A DNA stretch of 64,000 nt, from assembly GCF_016429015.1 (NCBI RefSeq), contig NZ_JAELTU010000007.1, positions 1 through 64,000 of the forward strand, in the 5' to 3' direction. Of the stretch, positions 9,331 to 19,692 are shown piece by piece. Below the pieces are notes generated by a model. The model was not told where the DNA came from, searched no databases, and saw nothing but the letters and a program-made list of their open reading frames with translations. The translations under genes were made by a program, and so were the position numbers. Origin of the DNA: Rhizobium sp. ASV20. Its GTDB lineage: Bacteria; Pseudomonadota; Alphaproteobacteria; Rhizobiales; Rhizobiaceae. Each line of letters starts with the position of its first letter. The first letter of the stretch is position 1.

Positions 9331-9529
9331 CTTTTCGCCTCGATATTTCGACTGCTTCTCAATCCCTGCAGTAATGAGGCACGCAGGCTTTGCCAAGGGT
9401 GAAAGCGCCCTAATCCGGCCTTGCTTTGCAAGATAAGGCACTTGCTGCACCTGCTAAACTTGACGCTTGGGTGGTTTCGTGGTGAAGGTCTCGCCTTACT
9501 CCCCATGATTTTTCGGAATACAAGAACAG

Positions 9530-12160
9530 ATGTCTATCGAACGTTATAATCCGCGCGACGCCGAGCCCCGCTGGCAGCAGAAATGGAACGAAGAAGAAGT
9601 CTTCGTTACCGACAACGCCGATCCGCGCGAGAAGTATTACGTTCTAGAAATGTTCCCGTATCCGTCGGGCCGCATCCATATGGGCCATGTGCGCAACTAT
9701 GCCATGGGCGATGTCGTTGCTCGCTACAAGCGCGCCCGCGGCTACAACGTGCTGCATCCGATGGGCTGGGACGCTTTCGGCATGCCGGCGGAAAACGCCG
9801 CACGCGACAACAAGGTGCATCCGAAGGAATGGACCTACCAGAACATCGCCTCGATGCGCACCCAGCTGAAGGCCATGGGCCTGTCGCTGGACTGGAGCCG
9901 TGAATTCGCGACTTGTGACGTCGATTATTATCATCGCCAGCAGATGCTCTTCATCGACATGATGGAGAAGGGCCTCGTCTATCGTAAGAAGTCCAAGGTC
10001 AATTGGGATCCGGTCGACAACACCGTTCTCGCCAATGAGCAGGTTATCGATGGCCGCGGTTGGCGTTCGGGCGCTCTCGTCGAGCAGCGCGAGCTGACGC
10101 AGTGGTTCTTCAAGATCACCGAATTCAGCCAGGATCTCCTGGATGCACTGGATACGCTCGACCATTGGCCGGAAAAAGTGCGTCTGATGCAGAAGAACTG
10201 GATCGGCCGCTCCGAAGGCCTGACCATTCGCTGGGAGATCGTCCCGGAGACCGCGCCCAATAGCGATCGTGAGATCACGGTTTACACGACCCGCCCGGAT
10301 ACGCTGTTCGGCGCTTCCTTCCTGGCGATCTCAGCCGATCATCCGCTGGCCAAGGAAGCTGCAGCCAAAGACGCGGCGATCGAAGCCTTCTGCGAGGAAT
10401 GCCGCCGCGCCGGCACCTCGCTGGCCGCGCTCGAAACCGCCGAGAAGAAGGGCATGGACACTGGCATCCGCGTCCGCCATCCCTTCGACCCATCCTGGGA
10501 ACTGCCCGTCTACATCGCCAATTTCGTGCTGATGGATTATGGCACGGGCGCTATCTTTGGCTGCCCGTCCGGCGACCAGCGCGACCTGGATTTCGCCCGC
10601 AAATATACCCTGCCGGTTGTTCCTGTGGTTATGCCCGCAGACGGCAATGCCGCAAGCTTCAGCGTCGGCGATGTCGCCTATGACGGTGGCGGCGTGATGA
10701 TCAACTCACGCTTCCTGGACGGCATGAGCACCGACCAGGCCTTCGAAACCGTGGCGGCGAAGCTCTCCGAAACGAGCATCGGCAATGCGCCGCAGGCCGA
10801 GCGCAAGGTGAATTTCCGCCTGCGCGACTGGGGTATTTCACGCCAGCGTTACTGGGGCTGCCCGATCCCGGTCATCCATTGTGATGACTGCGGTGTACTG
10901 CCTGTGCCGAAGCAGGACCTGCCGGTCAGGCTGCCCGACGACGTCACCTTCGATCAGCCCGGCAACCCACTCGATCGACATGCCACATGGCGCCATGTCG
11001 CTTGCCCGCAATGTGGCAAGGATGCGCGTCGTGAAACGGATACGATGGATACCTTCGTCGATTCGAGCTGGTATTTCGCCCGCTTCACAGCACCTTGGGA
11101 AAATCAGCCGACGGATCAGAAGGCCGCCAACCATTGGCTGCCCGTCGATCAGTACATCGGCGGTATCGAGCACGCGATCCTGCACTTGCTCTATTCGCGT
11201 TTCTTCACCCGCGCCATGCGCGAAACCGGCCATCTCGACGTGAAGGAACCCTTCAAGGGCCTGTTCACGCAAGGCATGGTCGTGCACGAGACCTACAGCC
11301 GCGGCAATGGCCTGACGCGCGAATGGGTGTCACCCGCAGATATCAACATCGAGGAACTGGACGGCCAACGCCGCGCCACGCTGCTTTCGACCGGTGAAGA
11401 CATCACCATCGGCGCCATCGAAAAGATGTCGAAGTCGAAGAAGAACGTCGTCGATCCCGACGATATCATCGCTTCTTACGGCGCCGATACCGCCCGCTTC
11501 TTCGTACTCTCCGATTCACCGCCCGACCGTGATGTCATCTGGTCCGAAGCCGGTGTCGAAGGCGCGCATCGCTTCACGCAGCGGATGTGGCGTCTCGTGT
11601 CCGAAGCTGCGGACGCGCTAAAGGCCGTTGAATCGAATCCGGCTAAAGAGGGCGAAGCGCTGGCGGTCTCGCAGGTTGCTCACCGCACGCTGAAGGCTGT
11701 TCAGGGCGATTATGATAAGCTCGCCTTCAACAAGGCCGTGGCCCGCATCTATGAATTCGTCAATGCGCTCGCGGCGCCGCTGAGCAAGGTCGCAAGCGGC
11801 CAGGCCGATGCTGCCTATCGCGCCGCCGTCCGCGAGGCCGTCGAGATCCTGATTGCGCTCGTTGCACCAATCACTCCGCACCTGGCCGAAGAATGCTCGG
11901 CCGCGCTCGGCAATACCAACATGATCGCCACAAGCGCTTGGCCGGTCTATGACGACGCACTCGTGATCGAAAACGAGATCGTCTATCCTGTTCAGATCAA
12001 TGGCAAGAAGCGCGCCGAATTGACAATCGCGCGCGATGCAGATCAGAATGCCGTGCAACAGGCCGTGCTCGCCCTGGATGCCGTCAAGAGCGCATTGAAC
12101 GGTCAGGCGCCAAAGAAGATCATCGTCGTTCCACAGAGGATCGTGAACATTGTCGTCTGA
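9530..12160 (+). CDS. leuS: Leucyl-tRNA synthetase
   Basis: An 876-residue class Ia synthetase charging tRNA-Leu. The HIGH-type motif is HMGH at residues 50-53, the CP1 editing domain occupies roughly 225-420, a zinc-type CDDC...CPQC region lies around 450-505, and KMSKS is at 632-636. The C-terminal anticodon-binding domain and the small terminal domain are complete. It is the first gene of a tight run with lptE and holA: lptE begins inside its last codons. The ATG at 9530 gives the expected N-terminus ([14 protein letters not shown]). Confidence 0.98.
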   Translation: MSIERYNPRDAEPRWQQKWNEEEVFVTDNADPREKYYVLEMFPYPSGRIHMGHVRNYAMGDVVARYKRARGYNVLHPMGWDAFGMPAENAARDNKVHPKEWTYQNIASMRTQLKAMGLSLDWSREFATCDVDYYHRQQMLFIDMMEKGLVYRKKSKVNWDPVDNTVLANEQVIDGRGWRSGALVEQRELTQWFFKITEFSQDLLDALDTLDHWPEKVRLMQKNWIGRSEGLTIRWEIVPETAPNSDREITVYTTRPDTLFGASFLAISADHPLAKEAAAKDAAIEAFCEECRRAGTSLAALETAEKKGMDTGIRVRHPFDPSWELPVYIANFVLMDYGTGAIFGCPSGDQRDLDFARKYTLPVVPVVMPADGNAASFSVGDVAYDGGGVMINSRFLDGMSTDQAFETVAAKLSETSIGNAPQAERKVNFRLRDWGISRQRYWGCPIPVIHCDDCGVLPVPKQDLPVRLPDDVTFDQPGNPLDRHATWRHVACPQCGKDARRETDTMDTFVDSSWYFARFTAPWENQPTDQKAANHWLPVDQYIGGIEHAILHLLYSRFFTRAMRETGHLDVKEPFKGLFTQGMVVHETYSRGNGLTREWVSPADINIEELDGQRRATLLSTGEDITIGAIEKMSKSKKNVVDPDDIIASYGADTARFFVLSDSPPDRDVIWSEAGVEGAHRFTQRMWRLVSEAADALKAVESNPAKEGEALAVSQVAHRTLKAVQGDYDKLAFNKAVARIYEFVNALAAPLSKVASGQADAAYRAAVREAVEILIALVAPITPHLAEECSAALGNTNMIATSAWPVYDDALVIENEIVYPVQINGKKRAELTIARDADQNAVQQAVLALDAVKSALNGQAPKKIIVVPQRIVNIVV

Positions 12161-12671
12161 TAGCCTTTTCAAGTTCGCCCGCATCGCCGGCGTCGCGTCC
12201 CTGGTGGCAGTTGCCGGCCTTTTGTCGGCCTGCCAGGTCAAGCCGCTCTATGCCGTCAGCACCGGCGTCACGCAAAAACTCTCGCAAGTTTCCTTCTCTG
12301 AAGCCCGTAGCCGCGTCGGGCAGGAAGTGCGTAACCAGCTGATTTTCATAGCTGGACGCGGAGCTGGCGAGTCGAAGACTCCAAAGTATACGGTCGATCT
12401 GAGTGTTACCTCAAGTGTTGGTGGTGTCCTCTATCTTCCGTCATCCGATACGTCGGGCGCTGGCCGCACAACCGTTACGGCTTCCTTCGTGCTAAAGGAT
12501 AAAGACACTGGTAAAGTGCTGAAATCCAGTACGCGTGCGGTCACGTCGCTCATTGATTTCCCAACCCAGCAATTCGCCCAGTATCGTGCAGTCCTGAACT
12601 CCGAAGATCGCGCCGCCCGCGAGGTCGCGGAGATGGTTGCTGCCGATATCGCTGCCGCGCTCAGCCACTGA
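12150..12671 (+). CDS. lptE: LPS assembly lipoprotein LptE
   Basis: A 173-residue outer-membrane lipoprotein that plugs LptD and helps deliver lipopolysaccharide to the cell surface. The signal peptide has a hydrophobic core (about 12-25) and the lipobox LLSAC, with lipidated C28. The mature part is short and beta-rich, as in alphaproteobacterial LptE. The start is a TTG at 12150 that overlaps the leuS end by 11 nt, with AGAGGA upstream at a normal distance; no ATG exists before the lipobox. Coupling to leuS translation is likely. The order leuS-lptE-holA is also common in gammaproteobacteria, which supports the assignment. Confidence 0.88.
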   Translation: MSSDSLFKFARIAGVASLVAVAGLLSACQVKPLYAVSTGVTQKLSQVSFSEARSRVGQEVRNQLIFIAGRGAGESKTPKYTVDLSVTSSVGGVLYLPSSDTSGAGRTTVTASFVLKDKDTGKVLKSSTRAVTSLIDFPTQQFAQYRAVLNSEDRAAREVAEMVAADIAAALSH

Positions 12672-12684
12672 ACGAGCGCGCGGT

Positions 12685-13722
12685 ATGGCAGAAATCAAGT
12701 CTCACGAATTTGACGGATTCCTGCAAAGTGCCGCGCGTAACTATCGGATTTTTGTGATCTACGGCCCGGATCGGGGTCTCGTTTCCGAGCGCGCAGCGCA
12801 AGTTGCCGGTAAGACGAATGTCGACTTGAGCGATGCCTTTTGCCTCATCAAACTCGATGTCGGTGATCTGCAGAACGATGCGGGCCGCCTTCTTGATGAA
12901 GTCAATGCCATTGGCCTTTTCGGGGGAGAAAAGCTCGTCTGGATTCGAGGCGCCGCCAACGAGAAGGCGCTGATCGATTCGCTGCAGACCATTGCCGACA
13001 ATCCCCCCGATGCAAGCTTCGTCATCATAGAGGCCGGGGATCTCAAAAAGGGGTCGGGGCTGCGCAAAATTGCCGAAGCAGCTCGCACCATCGCCACCAT
13101 TCCCTGTTACGCCGACGATGTCAGGGCACTAAACGGCTTGATAGACACTGAGTTGGCAAGTGAAAACCTGCGAATTACCGCGTCGGCACGACAAGCACTT
13201 TTGGAGCTTCTCGGAGGCGATCGGATTGCATCGCGCAACGAAGTTCGCAAGCTTGCGCTTTATTGCCGGGGACAGGGCACAATTGAGGAGGGCCACGTCG
13301 TCGACATCATCGGCGATGCCAGCGCCGTCTCCACCGATGACGCGATCGACGCTATCCTGAAGGGCGACGCAGAGACATTCCTTCACGCCATACAGAAAAT
13401 TGCCTCGTCGAAAACGCCGATGTTCCTCGTGCTTCAAGGATGCCTCAAGCAATTTCAGTTGCTTGACACCATGCGTGCGGAAATGGACGAACGGAAATTG
13501 GCGCCCGCTCAAGTCATGCAGACACTTGGACGCCATCTGCATTTCCGCCGCAAGCCAATCATCGAGCAGGCGCTTAAGATCTGGACGGCTCCTGCCATCG
13601 CGCGCGAAATGAACAGGCTGCAATCAGCTATTCTGCAGACGCGCCAGCGCGCCAGCCTTGAAGACACGATCGCCACGCAGACATTGCTGGCAACAACGCT
13701 GCAATCAGCCCGAAAGGGCTGA
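12685..13722 (+). CDS. holA: DNA polymerase III subunit delta
   Basis: A 345-residue clamp-loader delta subunit, which opens the beta sliding clamp during replication. The N-terminal beta-interaction region starts MAEIKSHEFDGFL. The AAA-like fold includes FVIYGPDRGLVSERA, without a functional Walker A as expected for delta. The mid-domain GDRIASRNEVRKLALY and the C-terminal collar helices are present. The ATG at 12685 lies 13 nt after lptE, so this is the last gene of the leuS-lptE-holA unit; a longer in-frame start inside lptE is not needed. Convergent with parB. Confidence 0.93.
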   Translation: MAEIKSHEFDGFLQSAARNYRIFVIYGPDRGLVSERAAQVAGKTNVDLSDAFCLIKLDVGDLQNDAGRLLDEVNAIGLFGGEKLVWIRGAANEKALIDSLQTIADNPPDASFVIIEAGDLKKGSGLRKIAEAARTIATIPCYADDVRALNGLIDTELASENLRITASARQALLELLGGDRIASRNEVRKLALYCRGQGTIEEGHVVDIIGDASAVSTDDAIDAILKGDAETFLHAIQKIASSKTPMFLVLQGCLKQFQLLDTMRAEMDERKLAPAQVMQTLGRHLHFRRKPIIEQALKIWTAPAIAREMNRLQSAILQTRQRASLEDTIATQTLLATTLQSARKG

Positions 13723-13753
13723 TGTTTCAAAGACATTCTTCGGCGGACTGAGA

Positions 13754-14638
13754 TCAGCGCCGCTCCAACAGACGGCAAATTTCTTCAAGCTGCTCCAGCG
13801 TCTTGTAGGATATTCTGACCTGCCCGCCATTACCCCGGTGATTGATCGAAACATCCAACCCGAGCGTATCAGAGAGCGTACGCTCCAGCGCCAGCGTATC
13901 GGAATCCTTCTCGTCCCTATGCGTGCCGGCGGGGCGGGGATCATTCTGCGCCTTGATGTCATTCTGCGCCAAACGCTCGGCGTCTCGAACCGACATGCCC
14001 TTGGAAACGATCGTGCGGGCCAGGCCGGACGGATCCGATGTCGATACCAGTGCGCGCGCATGGCCGGCCGAAAGACTGCCGGCAGCCAGCATATCGCGAA
14101 CCGGATCGGGCAGTTTCAAAAGGCGGAGTGAGTTGGCGACATGGCTGCGGCTCTTACCGATGATTTCGCCGAGATCGTTCTGCGTGTAACCATGCTCGGC
14201 AATCAACTGTTCATATCCAAGCGCTTCTTCCAAGGGATTGAGATCAGCGCGCTGAACATTTTCGACAATGGCGATTTCCAGCGCCGTCTTGTCATCCACG
14301 TCGCGAACGATGACGGGAATTTCGATGAGGCCTGCTAGCTGCGCGGCACGCCAGCGCCTTTCGCCGGCAATGATTTCATAGCGATCTGTCGAAACCGTGC
14401 GAGCAACGACCGGCTGAACAATTCCGTGCTGCCGTATCGAGCTAGCGAGATCGTGCAGTTCCGTCTCATCGAAATAACGGCGAGGGTTGCGAGGGTTGCG
14501 CGAGATGAATTCGATCGGAACCAGGCGATCCGGATTTACCGAGGGCTTTCCAGCCTCCACTGGCGTGGGCTGATCCATCTCACCGATGAGAGCCGCCAAG
14601 CCTCGCCCCAGGCGCCGTTTCGAAAGATCATCATTCAT
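13754..14638 (-). CDS. parB: Chromosome partitioning protein ParB
   Basis: A 294-residue chromosomal ParB. The N-terminal RLGRGLAALIG arginine-finger peptide stimulates the ParA ATPase. The CTP-binding motif GERRWRA is at 92-98, with ENVQRADLNPLEEA following, and the helix-turn-helix (YTQNDLGEIIGKSRSHVANSLRLL, about 151-174) reads parS. The C-terminal dimerisation helix ends at LLERR. ParB loads at parS, slides as a CTP-dependent clamp and segregates the origin with ParA. It lies 30 nt downstream of parA, in one operon behind rsmG and mnmG. Matching parS sites are at 16070, 18069, 18109 and 24590. Confidence 0.97.
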   Translation of the reverse strand: MNDDLSKRRLGRGLAALIGEMDQPTPVEAGKPSVNPDRLVPIEFISRNPRNPRRYFDETELHDLASSIRQHGIVQPVVARTVSTDRYEIIAGERRWRAAQLAGLIEIPVIVRDVDDKTALEIAIVENVQRADLNPLEEALGYEQLIAEHGYTQNDLGEIIGKSRSHVANSLRLLKLPDPVRDMLAAGSLSAGHARALVSTSDPSGLARTIVSKGMSVRDAERLAQNDIKAQNDPRPAGTHRDEKDSDTLALERTLSDTLGLDVSINHRGNGGQVRISYKTLEQLEEICRLLERR

Positions 14639-14668
14639 CGCCGATACTCACTCTAAAACAAAAACATA

Positions 14669-15466
14669 TCAGGCTGCAGCCTTGCGCTGCCGCTCCCGCT
14701 GGATCACTTCCGAAGCCAATTGTAGATAGGCTTGGCTTCCCGCACACTTCAGATCATAAAGGATCGCGGGCTTGCCATAGGACGGCGCCTCGGACACGCG
14801 CACATTGCGCGGAATCAACGTATGGTAGACTTTCTCGCCGAGATGCGTACGAACGTCGCTCACAACTTGTTGCGCAAGGTTGTTACGGGAATCGAACATC
14901 GTCAACACAATACCCTGAATATCCAGGGACGGATTCACCGTACGGCGTACCTGATCAACCGTTTCGAGCAACTGGCTGAGACCTTCCAACGCGAAGAATT
15001 CGCACTGCAATGGCACGAGAACCGAATGTGCCGCGGCCATCGCATTCATGGTTAACAAATTAAATGAAGGCGGGCAATCGACCAGAATATAGGAGAAGGA
15101 GAGGGCATCTGGACTGTTGAGCGCGCGCCGAAGCCGGAAAACCCGATCCGGCTGCTGCGCAATTTCCATCTCGACGCCCAGCAGATCCATCGTCGACGGC
15201 ACAATAAAAAGGTTCGGAACGGCCGTTTCCAGAACGGTTTCCAGAATCGTATGAGTCCCGGCCAGAAGATCGTAGGAAGATTGCTTACGGTCGCGCCGCT
15301 CAATACCCAGTCCGGTGCTCGCATTGCCCTGGGGGTCGAGATCGACGATCAAGACACGCTCGCCGATAGCGGCGAGCGCCGTCGCCAGGTTGATCGCGGT
15401 CGTCGTCTTGCCGACGCCACCCTTCTGATTTGCGATGGTAATAATCCGGTTTCGCTCGCCGATCAT
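14669..15466 (-). CDS. parA: Chromosome partitioning ATPase ParA
   Basis: A 265-residue ParA/Soj-type ATPase. The deviant Walker A KGGVGKTT is at 15-22, DLDPQGNAS is the switch region, and VDCPPSF the Walker B. It binds DNA non-specifically as an ATP dimer and moves ParB-parS complexes. I placed the start at ATG 15464-15466, which gives the usual short N-terminus (MIGERNRIITIANQ). A TTG five codons upstream (15479-15481) is possible and would abut the rsmG stop. It lies in the rsmG-parA-parB row, the standard arrangement beside alphaproteobacterial origins. Confidence 0.96.
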   Translation of the reverse strand: MIGERNRIITIANQKGGVGKTTTAINLATALAAIGERVLIVDLDPQGNASTGLGIERRDRKQSSYDLLAGTHTILETVLETAVPNLFIVPSTMDLLGVEMEIAQQPDRVFRLRRALNSPDALSFSYILVDCPPSFNLLTMNAMAAAHSVLVPLQCEFFALEGLSQLLETVDQVRRTVNPSLDIQGIVLTMFDSRNNLAQQVVSDVRTHLGEKVYHTLIPRNVRVSEAPSYGKPAILYDLKCAGSQAYLQLASEVIQRERQRKAAA

Positions 15467-15487
15467 CTGCCGCACATCCAATTTCGG

Positions 15488-16105
15488 TTAAATCAGGCGC
15501 CGAATACGACTTAATTCCAGAATCACGGAATCTCGTTCGACGACACTTGGATGTTTTACCAGATCGAATTCCCAACGACCACGGGCTTTCTGGAGCTCGC
15601 GGGCATAATCCCGGCCTTTATGAAGCACAAGATGCAGATTTTCATTACGCTCCAACCATGGCGCTGAGTAGTCGAGCAGCAAATCCAGCTCCGCCAATGC
15701 GCGCGCTGAGATCGTGTCGCAATGCTCTATGACCGCAGGAGCTTCCTCGATGCGGATCGCATGAACCGCACCCCGCGCCCCACATTCCCGCAAGCAAACG
15801 CGCAGAAATGCGGCCTTCTTCTGATTGCTTTCAACCAGGTCGACGTGACCAGCGCCTTGTTCCGCCAGCAAAATTGCGGTTATCACACCGGGAAAGCCAC
15901 CGCCGCTACCCAAGTCAACCCAACGACCTAAGTGTGGATGGAGCTGGAAAATCTGCGCACTGTCGGCAATATGGCGGCTCCAAAGATCGCCAATCGTTGA
16001 AGGAGCCACGAGATTGATGGTCTTGGCCCACTTCTGGAAAAGCTCCGCAAAATGCAGCAGCCGTTCCTGTGTTTCACGTGAAACACGCACACCGTTCAAT
16101 TCCAT
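15488..16105 (-). CDS. rsmG: 16S rRNA (guanine-527-N7) methyltransferase RsmG (GidB)
   Basis: A 205-residue SAM-dependent methyltransferase modifying G527 of 16S rRNA; loss gives low-level streptomycin resistance in many bacteria. The SAM motif [11 protein letters not shown] and the conserved [13 protein letters not shown] strand are present. The start at ATG 16103-16105 has GAGAG upstream and lies 26 nt from the mnmG stop; a TTG at 16129 is an alternative. The parS 16-mer (16070-16085) is embedded in codons for VSRET near the N-terminus, as seen for gidB in other bacteria. Part of the mnmE-mnmG-rsmG-parA-parB block. Confidence 0.95.
   Translation of the reverse strand: MELNGVRVSRETQERLLHFAELFQKWAKTINLVAPSTIGDLWSRHIADSAQIFQLHPHLGRWVDLGSGGGFPGVITAILLAEQGAGHVDLVESNQKKAAFLRVCLRECGARGAVHAIRIEEAPAVIEHCDTISARALAELDLLLDYSAPWLERNENLHLVLHKGRDYARELQKARGRWEFDLVKHPSVVERDSVILELSRIRRLI
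16070..16085. promoter_or_regulatory. parS: parS site, perfect match
   Basis: TGTTTCACGTGAAACA, identical to the 16-bp parS consensus bound by chromosomal ParB, and lying within the 5' coding end of rsmG. Confidence 0.95.
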
Positions 16106-16131
16106 ATGCTGGACTCTCAAACCTTGCAATA

Positions 16132-18012
16132 CTAGGAAACGAGCTTCTGCTCTTCGGCTGTTCCCATCTTTCGAAGATGGGCCAGTAGCAGCGAGATCGC
16201 CGCGGGAGTCATTCCATCTATCCTGGAAGCTTGCGCAATGTTCTTCGGCCGCGTCGCAGTCAGTTTCTGCTTTAGCTCGTTAGACAATCCCGAGAGAAGA
16301 GTGAAATCGAACTCAGCCGGTATCGCGCGTTCTTCTTCCCTTCGAGCCTGTACAATATCTGCCGTCTGGCGATCCATATAGACGGCGTAGGCGGCTTCGA
16401 TCTCGAGCGCATCCGCTATGCCGCGCTCCAAGGAGCCCAGTTCCGGCCAAAGTCTGGAAAGCGTCGTCACCGACTGCTCGGGATATGACAGCAGCTCATA
16501 GGCAGAACGTCGTTGCCCGTCCTTGTTCAGATGCAGGTCGGCTTTAGCAGCCTCACTGGGCGTAATCGCGAGCTGCTTCAACTGGCTTCTCGCGCGCTCC
16601 AGTTTCTCGATATAGCCATTGAAGCGCGATGCTCGCGCACTGCCAACGCAGCCAATCGAAAGTCCAATTGGGGTCAAACGCACATCGGCATTATCAGCGC
16701 GAAGCGATAGTCGATATTCTGCACGCGAAGTAAACATTCTGTAGGGTTCAGCGACACCCCGCGAGGTCAGGTCGTCGATCATCACGCCGATATAGGATTC
16801 GGTGCGGCTAAGCTCGACGGCTTTGCCGCCAGAGGCCAATCGCGCAGCATTCAAGCCAGCAACGAGGCCTTGTGCGCCAGCTTCCTCATAGCCGGTCGTA
16901 CCGTTGATCTGGCCAGCCAAGAAGAGGCCCGGAATCTTCTCAGCTTCCAGAGACAACTTCAGCTCACGTGGATCGACATGATCATACTCGATAGCATACC
17001 CGCACTGTAGAATACGGACTCGTTCCAGACCCGGAATAGTTCTGATGAAAGCGTCCTGAACCTCCTCGGGGAGGGACGTCGAAATGCCATTCGGATAGAC
17101 TGTGGTATCGTCAAGTCCTTCAGGTTCCAGGAAGATCTGATGGCCATCCCGCTCGCCAAACTTGACAATCTTGTCTTCGATCGAAGGGCAGTAGCGCGGG
17201 CCGACACCTTCTATCTGACCGGAATACATCGCAGACCGCCTGAGATTTTCTGCAATGATCTTGTGGGTTTCTGGCGTGGTGCGCGTCACACCGCATTCGA
17301 TCTGGGGATTCACGATCGAATCGGTCATGAAAGAGAAGGGCGTCGGATCTTCATCGGCACCTTGACGACCGACGGACTCCCAATCGATCGTCGAACCATC
17401 CAGACGAGCAGGGGTTCCTGTCTTCAAGCGGCCGAGCGCCAGGCCATAGCGCAGCAATGTGCCGGAAAGTCCGACCGAAGGCTCTTCGCCGACGCGACCG
17501 GCGGGAATTTTCTTGTCGCCAATATGGATAAGACCGCGAAGGAACGTCCCGGTCGTCAAGACAACGGCGCCGCAGCGGATCACTCTTCCGTCTTTCAAGA
17601 CGACGGCTGAAACGCGGCCATGCTCGATCGTCAAATCGAAAGCGTCGCCTTCGATGACATCAAGATTTGCCGTAGCATCGATCTCTGCCTGCATCGCAAG
17701 TCGATAGAGCTTGCGATCGGCTTGGGTGCGCGGACCACGAACCGCCGGACCCTTCTTGCGGTTAAGCATCCGGAACTGGATGCCCCCCGCGTCGGCAATG
17801 CGACCCATAAGTCCATCGAGCGCATCGATCTCGCGGACCAAATGTCCTTTGCCGAGACCACCGATGGCTGGATTGCAAGACATGACGCCAATGGTGGAGC
17901 GCTTATGTGTAACGAGCGCCGTGCGCGCACCCAATCGTGCAGACGCGGCTGCGGCTTCAGTGCCAGCATGGCCACCGCCCACAACAACCACATCATAAAT
18001 ATTGTCGCGCAT
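16132..18012 (-). CDS. mnmG: tRNA uridine-34 carboxymethylaminomethyl-modifying enzyme MnmG (GidA)
   Basis: A 626-residue FAD protein that, with MnmE, installs the cmnm5 group on wobble uridine 34 of certain tRNAs. The dinucleotide-binding GGGHAG (12-17), the SCNPAIGG motif, the RKLY region and the C-terminal [14 protein letters not shown] helical domain that meets MnmE are all present. The ATG at 18010-18012 has GAGGA at the right distance; a GTG two codons earlier is too close to it. It follows mnmE with a short gap holding two parS-like sites. Length matches the family. Confidence 0.97.
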   Translation of the reverse strand: MRDNIYDVVVVGGGHAGTEAAAASARLGARTALVTHKRSTIGVMSCNPAIGGLGKGHLVREIDALDGLMGRIADAGGIQFRMLNRKKGPAVRGPRTQADRKLYRLAMQAEIDATANLDVIEGDAFDLTIEHGRVSAVVLKDGRVIRCGAVVLTTGTFLRGLIHIGDKKIPAGRVGEEPSVGLSGTLLRYGLALGRLKTGTPARLDGSTIDWESVGRQGADEDPTPFSFMTDSIVNPQIECGVTRTTPETHKIIAENLRRSAMYSGQIEGVGPRYCPSIEDKIVKFGERDGHQIFLEPEGLDDTTVYPNGISTSLPEEVQDAFIRTIPGLERVRILQCGYAIEYDHVDPRELKLSLEAEKIPGLFLAGQINGTTGYEEAGAQGLVAGLNAARLASGGKAVELSRTESYIGVMIDDLTSRGVAEPYRMFTSRAEYRLSLRADNADVRLTPIGLSIGCVGSARASRFNGYIEKLERARSQLKQLAITPSEAAKADLHLNKDGQRRSAYELLSYPEQSVTTLSRLWPELGSLERGIADALEIEAAYAVYMDRQTADIVQARREEERAIPAEFDFTLLSGLSNELKQKLTATRPKNIAQASRIDGMTPAAISLLLAHLRKMGTAEEQKLVS

Positions 18013-18068
18013 GATCACGATCCTCGATGAAGCCGTCTGTTTGCCACATCATTCCACGGAGTCAAGAA

Positions 18069-18084
18069 GGTTTCACGTGAAACG
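18069..18084. promoter_or_regulatory. parS: parS-like site between mnmG and mnmE
   Basis: GGTTTCACGTGAAACG: the 14-bp core GTTTCACGTGAAAC is perfect and only the two outermost bases differ from the 16-mer consensus. It is intergenic, 57 nt upstream of mnmG. Confidence 0.85.
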
Positions 18085-18108
18085 CTCTTGCGAGCATTCT
18101 ATCGGCAA

Positions 18109-18124
18109 TGTTTCACGTGAGTCA
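18109..18124. promoter_or_regulatory. parS: Weaker parS-like site at the mnmE stop
   Basis: TGTTTCACGTGAGTCA matches 14 of 16 positions; the left half and centre are perfect and the right arm has two changes. It overlaps the mnmE stop codon (18122-18124) and lies 25 bp from the 18069-18084 site. Confidence 0.6.
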
Positions 18125-19441
18125 TTTGCCGATGCAAAATTCTGAGAAGATTACATCCAGAAGATCTTCGACATCGACCCGGCCCGTTATTCGGCCCAGG
18201 CTGTTGGCGCTTTGGCGCAAATGCTCCGCTCTGATATCGAGACCTTTACCATCGGAACTTGCCGCCACGCTCAATGCATCCAAACTTTGTTTAAGGAGCG
18301 TGCGATGGCGCAGTCGGCTGGGAAGGGCAAGAGAAAGCGACGACGAGCGATCCCGCAGATCATTGATGATAAGCTGATGCAATTCAGCTAGGCCGCGGCC
18401 CGATGTCGAGGAGATCAACAGATCATACACGTCATCGCTTCCCGCGCGAATATCAGCCTTCGTACCGAGCTTGAGAACTCTGCCTGTGAAGCCAGGAAAA
18501 TCGGTCTGTGCGGGTTCACCGATCTCCGCCAGCGAGAGAACCAGATCTGCATCCGCTACGGTCTTCAGAGCGCGCCGGATACCCTCTCTCTCCACCACCT
18601 CCTCGGTCTCTCGTAGGCCTGCGGTGTCGTAGAGCCTGACCGCATATCCGTCGATATTCAGATCCACATGCAGGACATCGCGCGTGGTCCCGGCTATATC
18701 GGTAACGATCGCGACTTCGCGTTTTGCGAGAGCATTGATGAGGCTCGATTTTCCCACATTTGGCGGGCCAGCAATAACCACACGCAAGCCGTCTCTCACG
18801 ATTTCGCCAAAGTCCGCGCCGGCCAGATGTTCGGCTAGTTCCGAACGCAGCAGCTCCATGTCGCTCCAGACAAGATCCGAAACGGAACCGGGCACGTCAT
18901 CCTCGTCGGCAAAGTCGAGTTCAGCCTCGATAAGTGCGCGAGCTCGGGTCAGCCTATCGGCCCAACCCTCATAGAGCGCCGAAAGGCCACCGGCCGCGTG
19001 CTCTATGGCGAGACGTCGCTGCATTTCCGTTTCGGCGCCGATGAGATCGGCAAGGCCCTCGACCTCAACAAGATCCATTTTGCCGTTTTCAAGGGCGCGT
19101 CTTGAAAACTCCCCATGTTCGGCCAAACGACACCCGTCGAACATCGAAAGCTCGTCCAGGAGGGCCGCAACAACCGCCTTACCCCCATGAATGTGAACCT
19201 CTACGCAGTCTTCGCCGGTAAAAGAGGCGGGGCCCGGAAAAATCAGTACAAGACCGCGGTCGAGAATAAGACCGTTACGAGTCCGAATCGTTTTAAGCGT
19301 TGCTTGACGGGCTACCGGGACAGATCCTGCCAACAATTTCACCACATGCATTGCTTCACTGCCGCTGATGCGAATGACGGCAACGCCGGCAGGAAGGCTA
19401 CCGCTGGAGAGGGCATAGATCGTCTGGTTTGCTGCGTTCAT
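18122..19441 (-). CDS. mnmE: tRNA modification GTPase MnmE (TrmE)
   Basis: A 439-residue GTPase, partner of MnmG. The N-terminal tetrahydrofolate-binding domain (about 1-118) includes SFTGEDCVE. The helical domain is interrupted by the G domain: G1 GPPNVGKSS (225-233), G2 [10 protein letters not shown]3 DTAGLRET and a G4-type GTKAD. The protein ends in CIGK, the catalytic C-terminal cysteine motif of the family. The gene starts at ATG 19439-19441 and its stop lies within a parS-like sequence. It is upstream of mnmG in the same orientation and probably co-transcribed. Confidence 0.97.
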   Translation of the reverse strand: MNAANQTIYALSSGSLPAGVAVIRISGSEAMHVVKLLAGSVPVARQATLKTIRTRNGLILDRGLVLIFPGPASFTGEDCVEVHIHGGKAVVAALLDELSMFDGCRLAEHGEFSRRALENGKMDLVEVEGLADLIGAETEMQRRLAIEHAAGGLSALYEGWADRLTRARALIEAELDFADEDDVPGSVSDLVWSDMELLRSELAEHLAGADFGEIVRDGLRVVIAGPPNVGKSSLINALAKREVAIVTDIAGTTRDVLHVDLNIDGYAVRLYDTAGLRETEEVVEREGIRRALKTVADADLVLSLAEIGEPAQTDFPGFTGRVLKLGTKADIRAGSDDVYDLLISSTSGRGLAELHQLIINDLRDRSSSLSLALPSRLRHRTLLKQSLDALSVAASSDGKGLDIRAEHLRQSANSLGRITGRVDVEDLLDVIFSEFCIGK

Positions 19442-19692
19442 AATTTTGATCCGGTTCCGAATCGATTCCTATGGAACCATTTGCCGTGGAACTCCGGCGG
19501 TCCTAAGGGAATAGCGCGATTGCCTCGATCCGCTATTCCACGCTTTACGTCTTCAATCTCGCGCGTGTTGTTCACGGAAAGCCAACACAACACATCCACG
19601 CGATCCGCTCCAAACGGAAATCGGGCCGCGCGAGGCGACCCGATCATATCACTTCACAGCCTCTGCCAAAGAGACAGGCAATTCGGCAAGAG
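19442..19692. other. mnmE-rho spacer, no supported gene
   Basis: A 251-bp spacer between the mnmE start and the rho stop. It contains an open minus-strand frame of 69 codons (19438-19647) that overlaps the mnmE start as ATGA, but its composition and lack of a recognisable domain or ribosome binding site do not support a gene. No clear hairpin terminator for rho was found. Confidence 0.4.

Noticed and set aside
19438..19647. A 69-codon minus-strand frame before mnmE
   Set aside because: No recognisable domain, no ribosome binding site, and its only merit is an ATGA overlap with mnmE.
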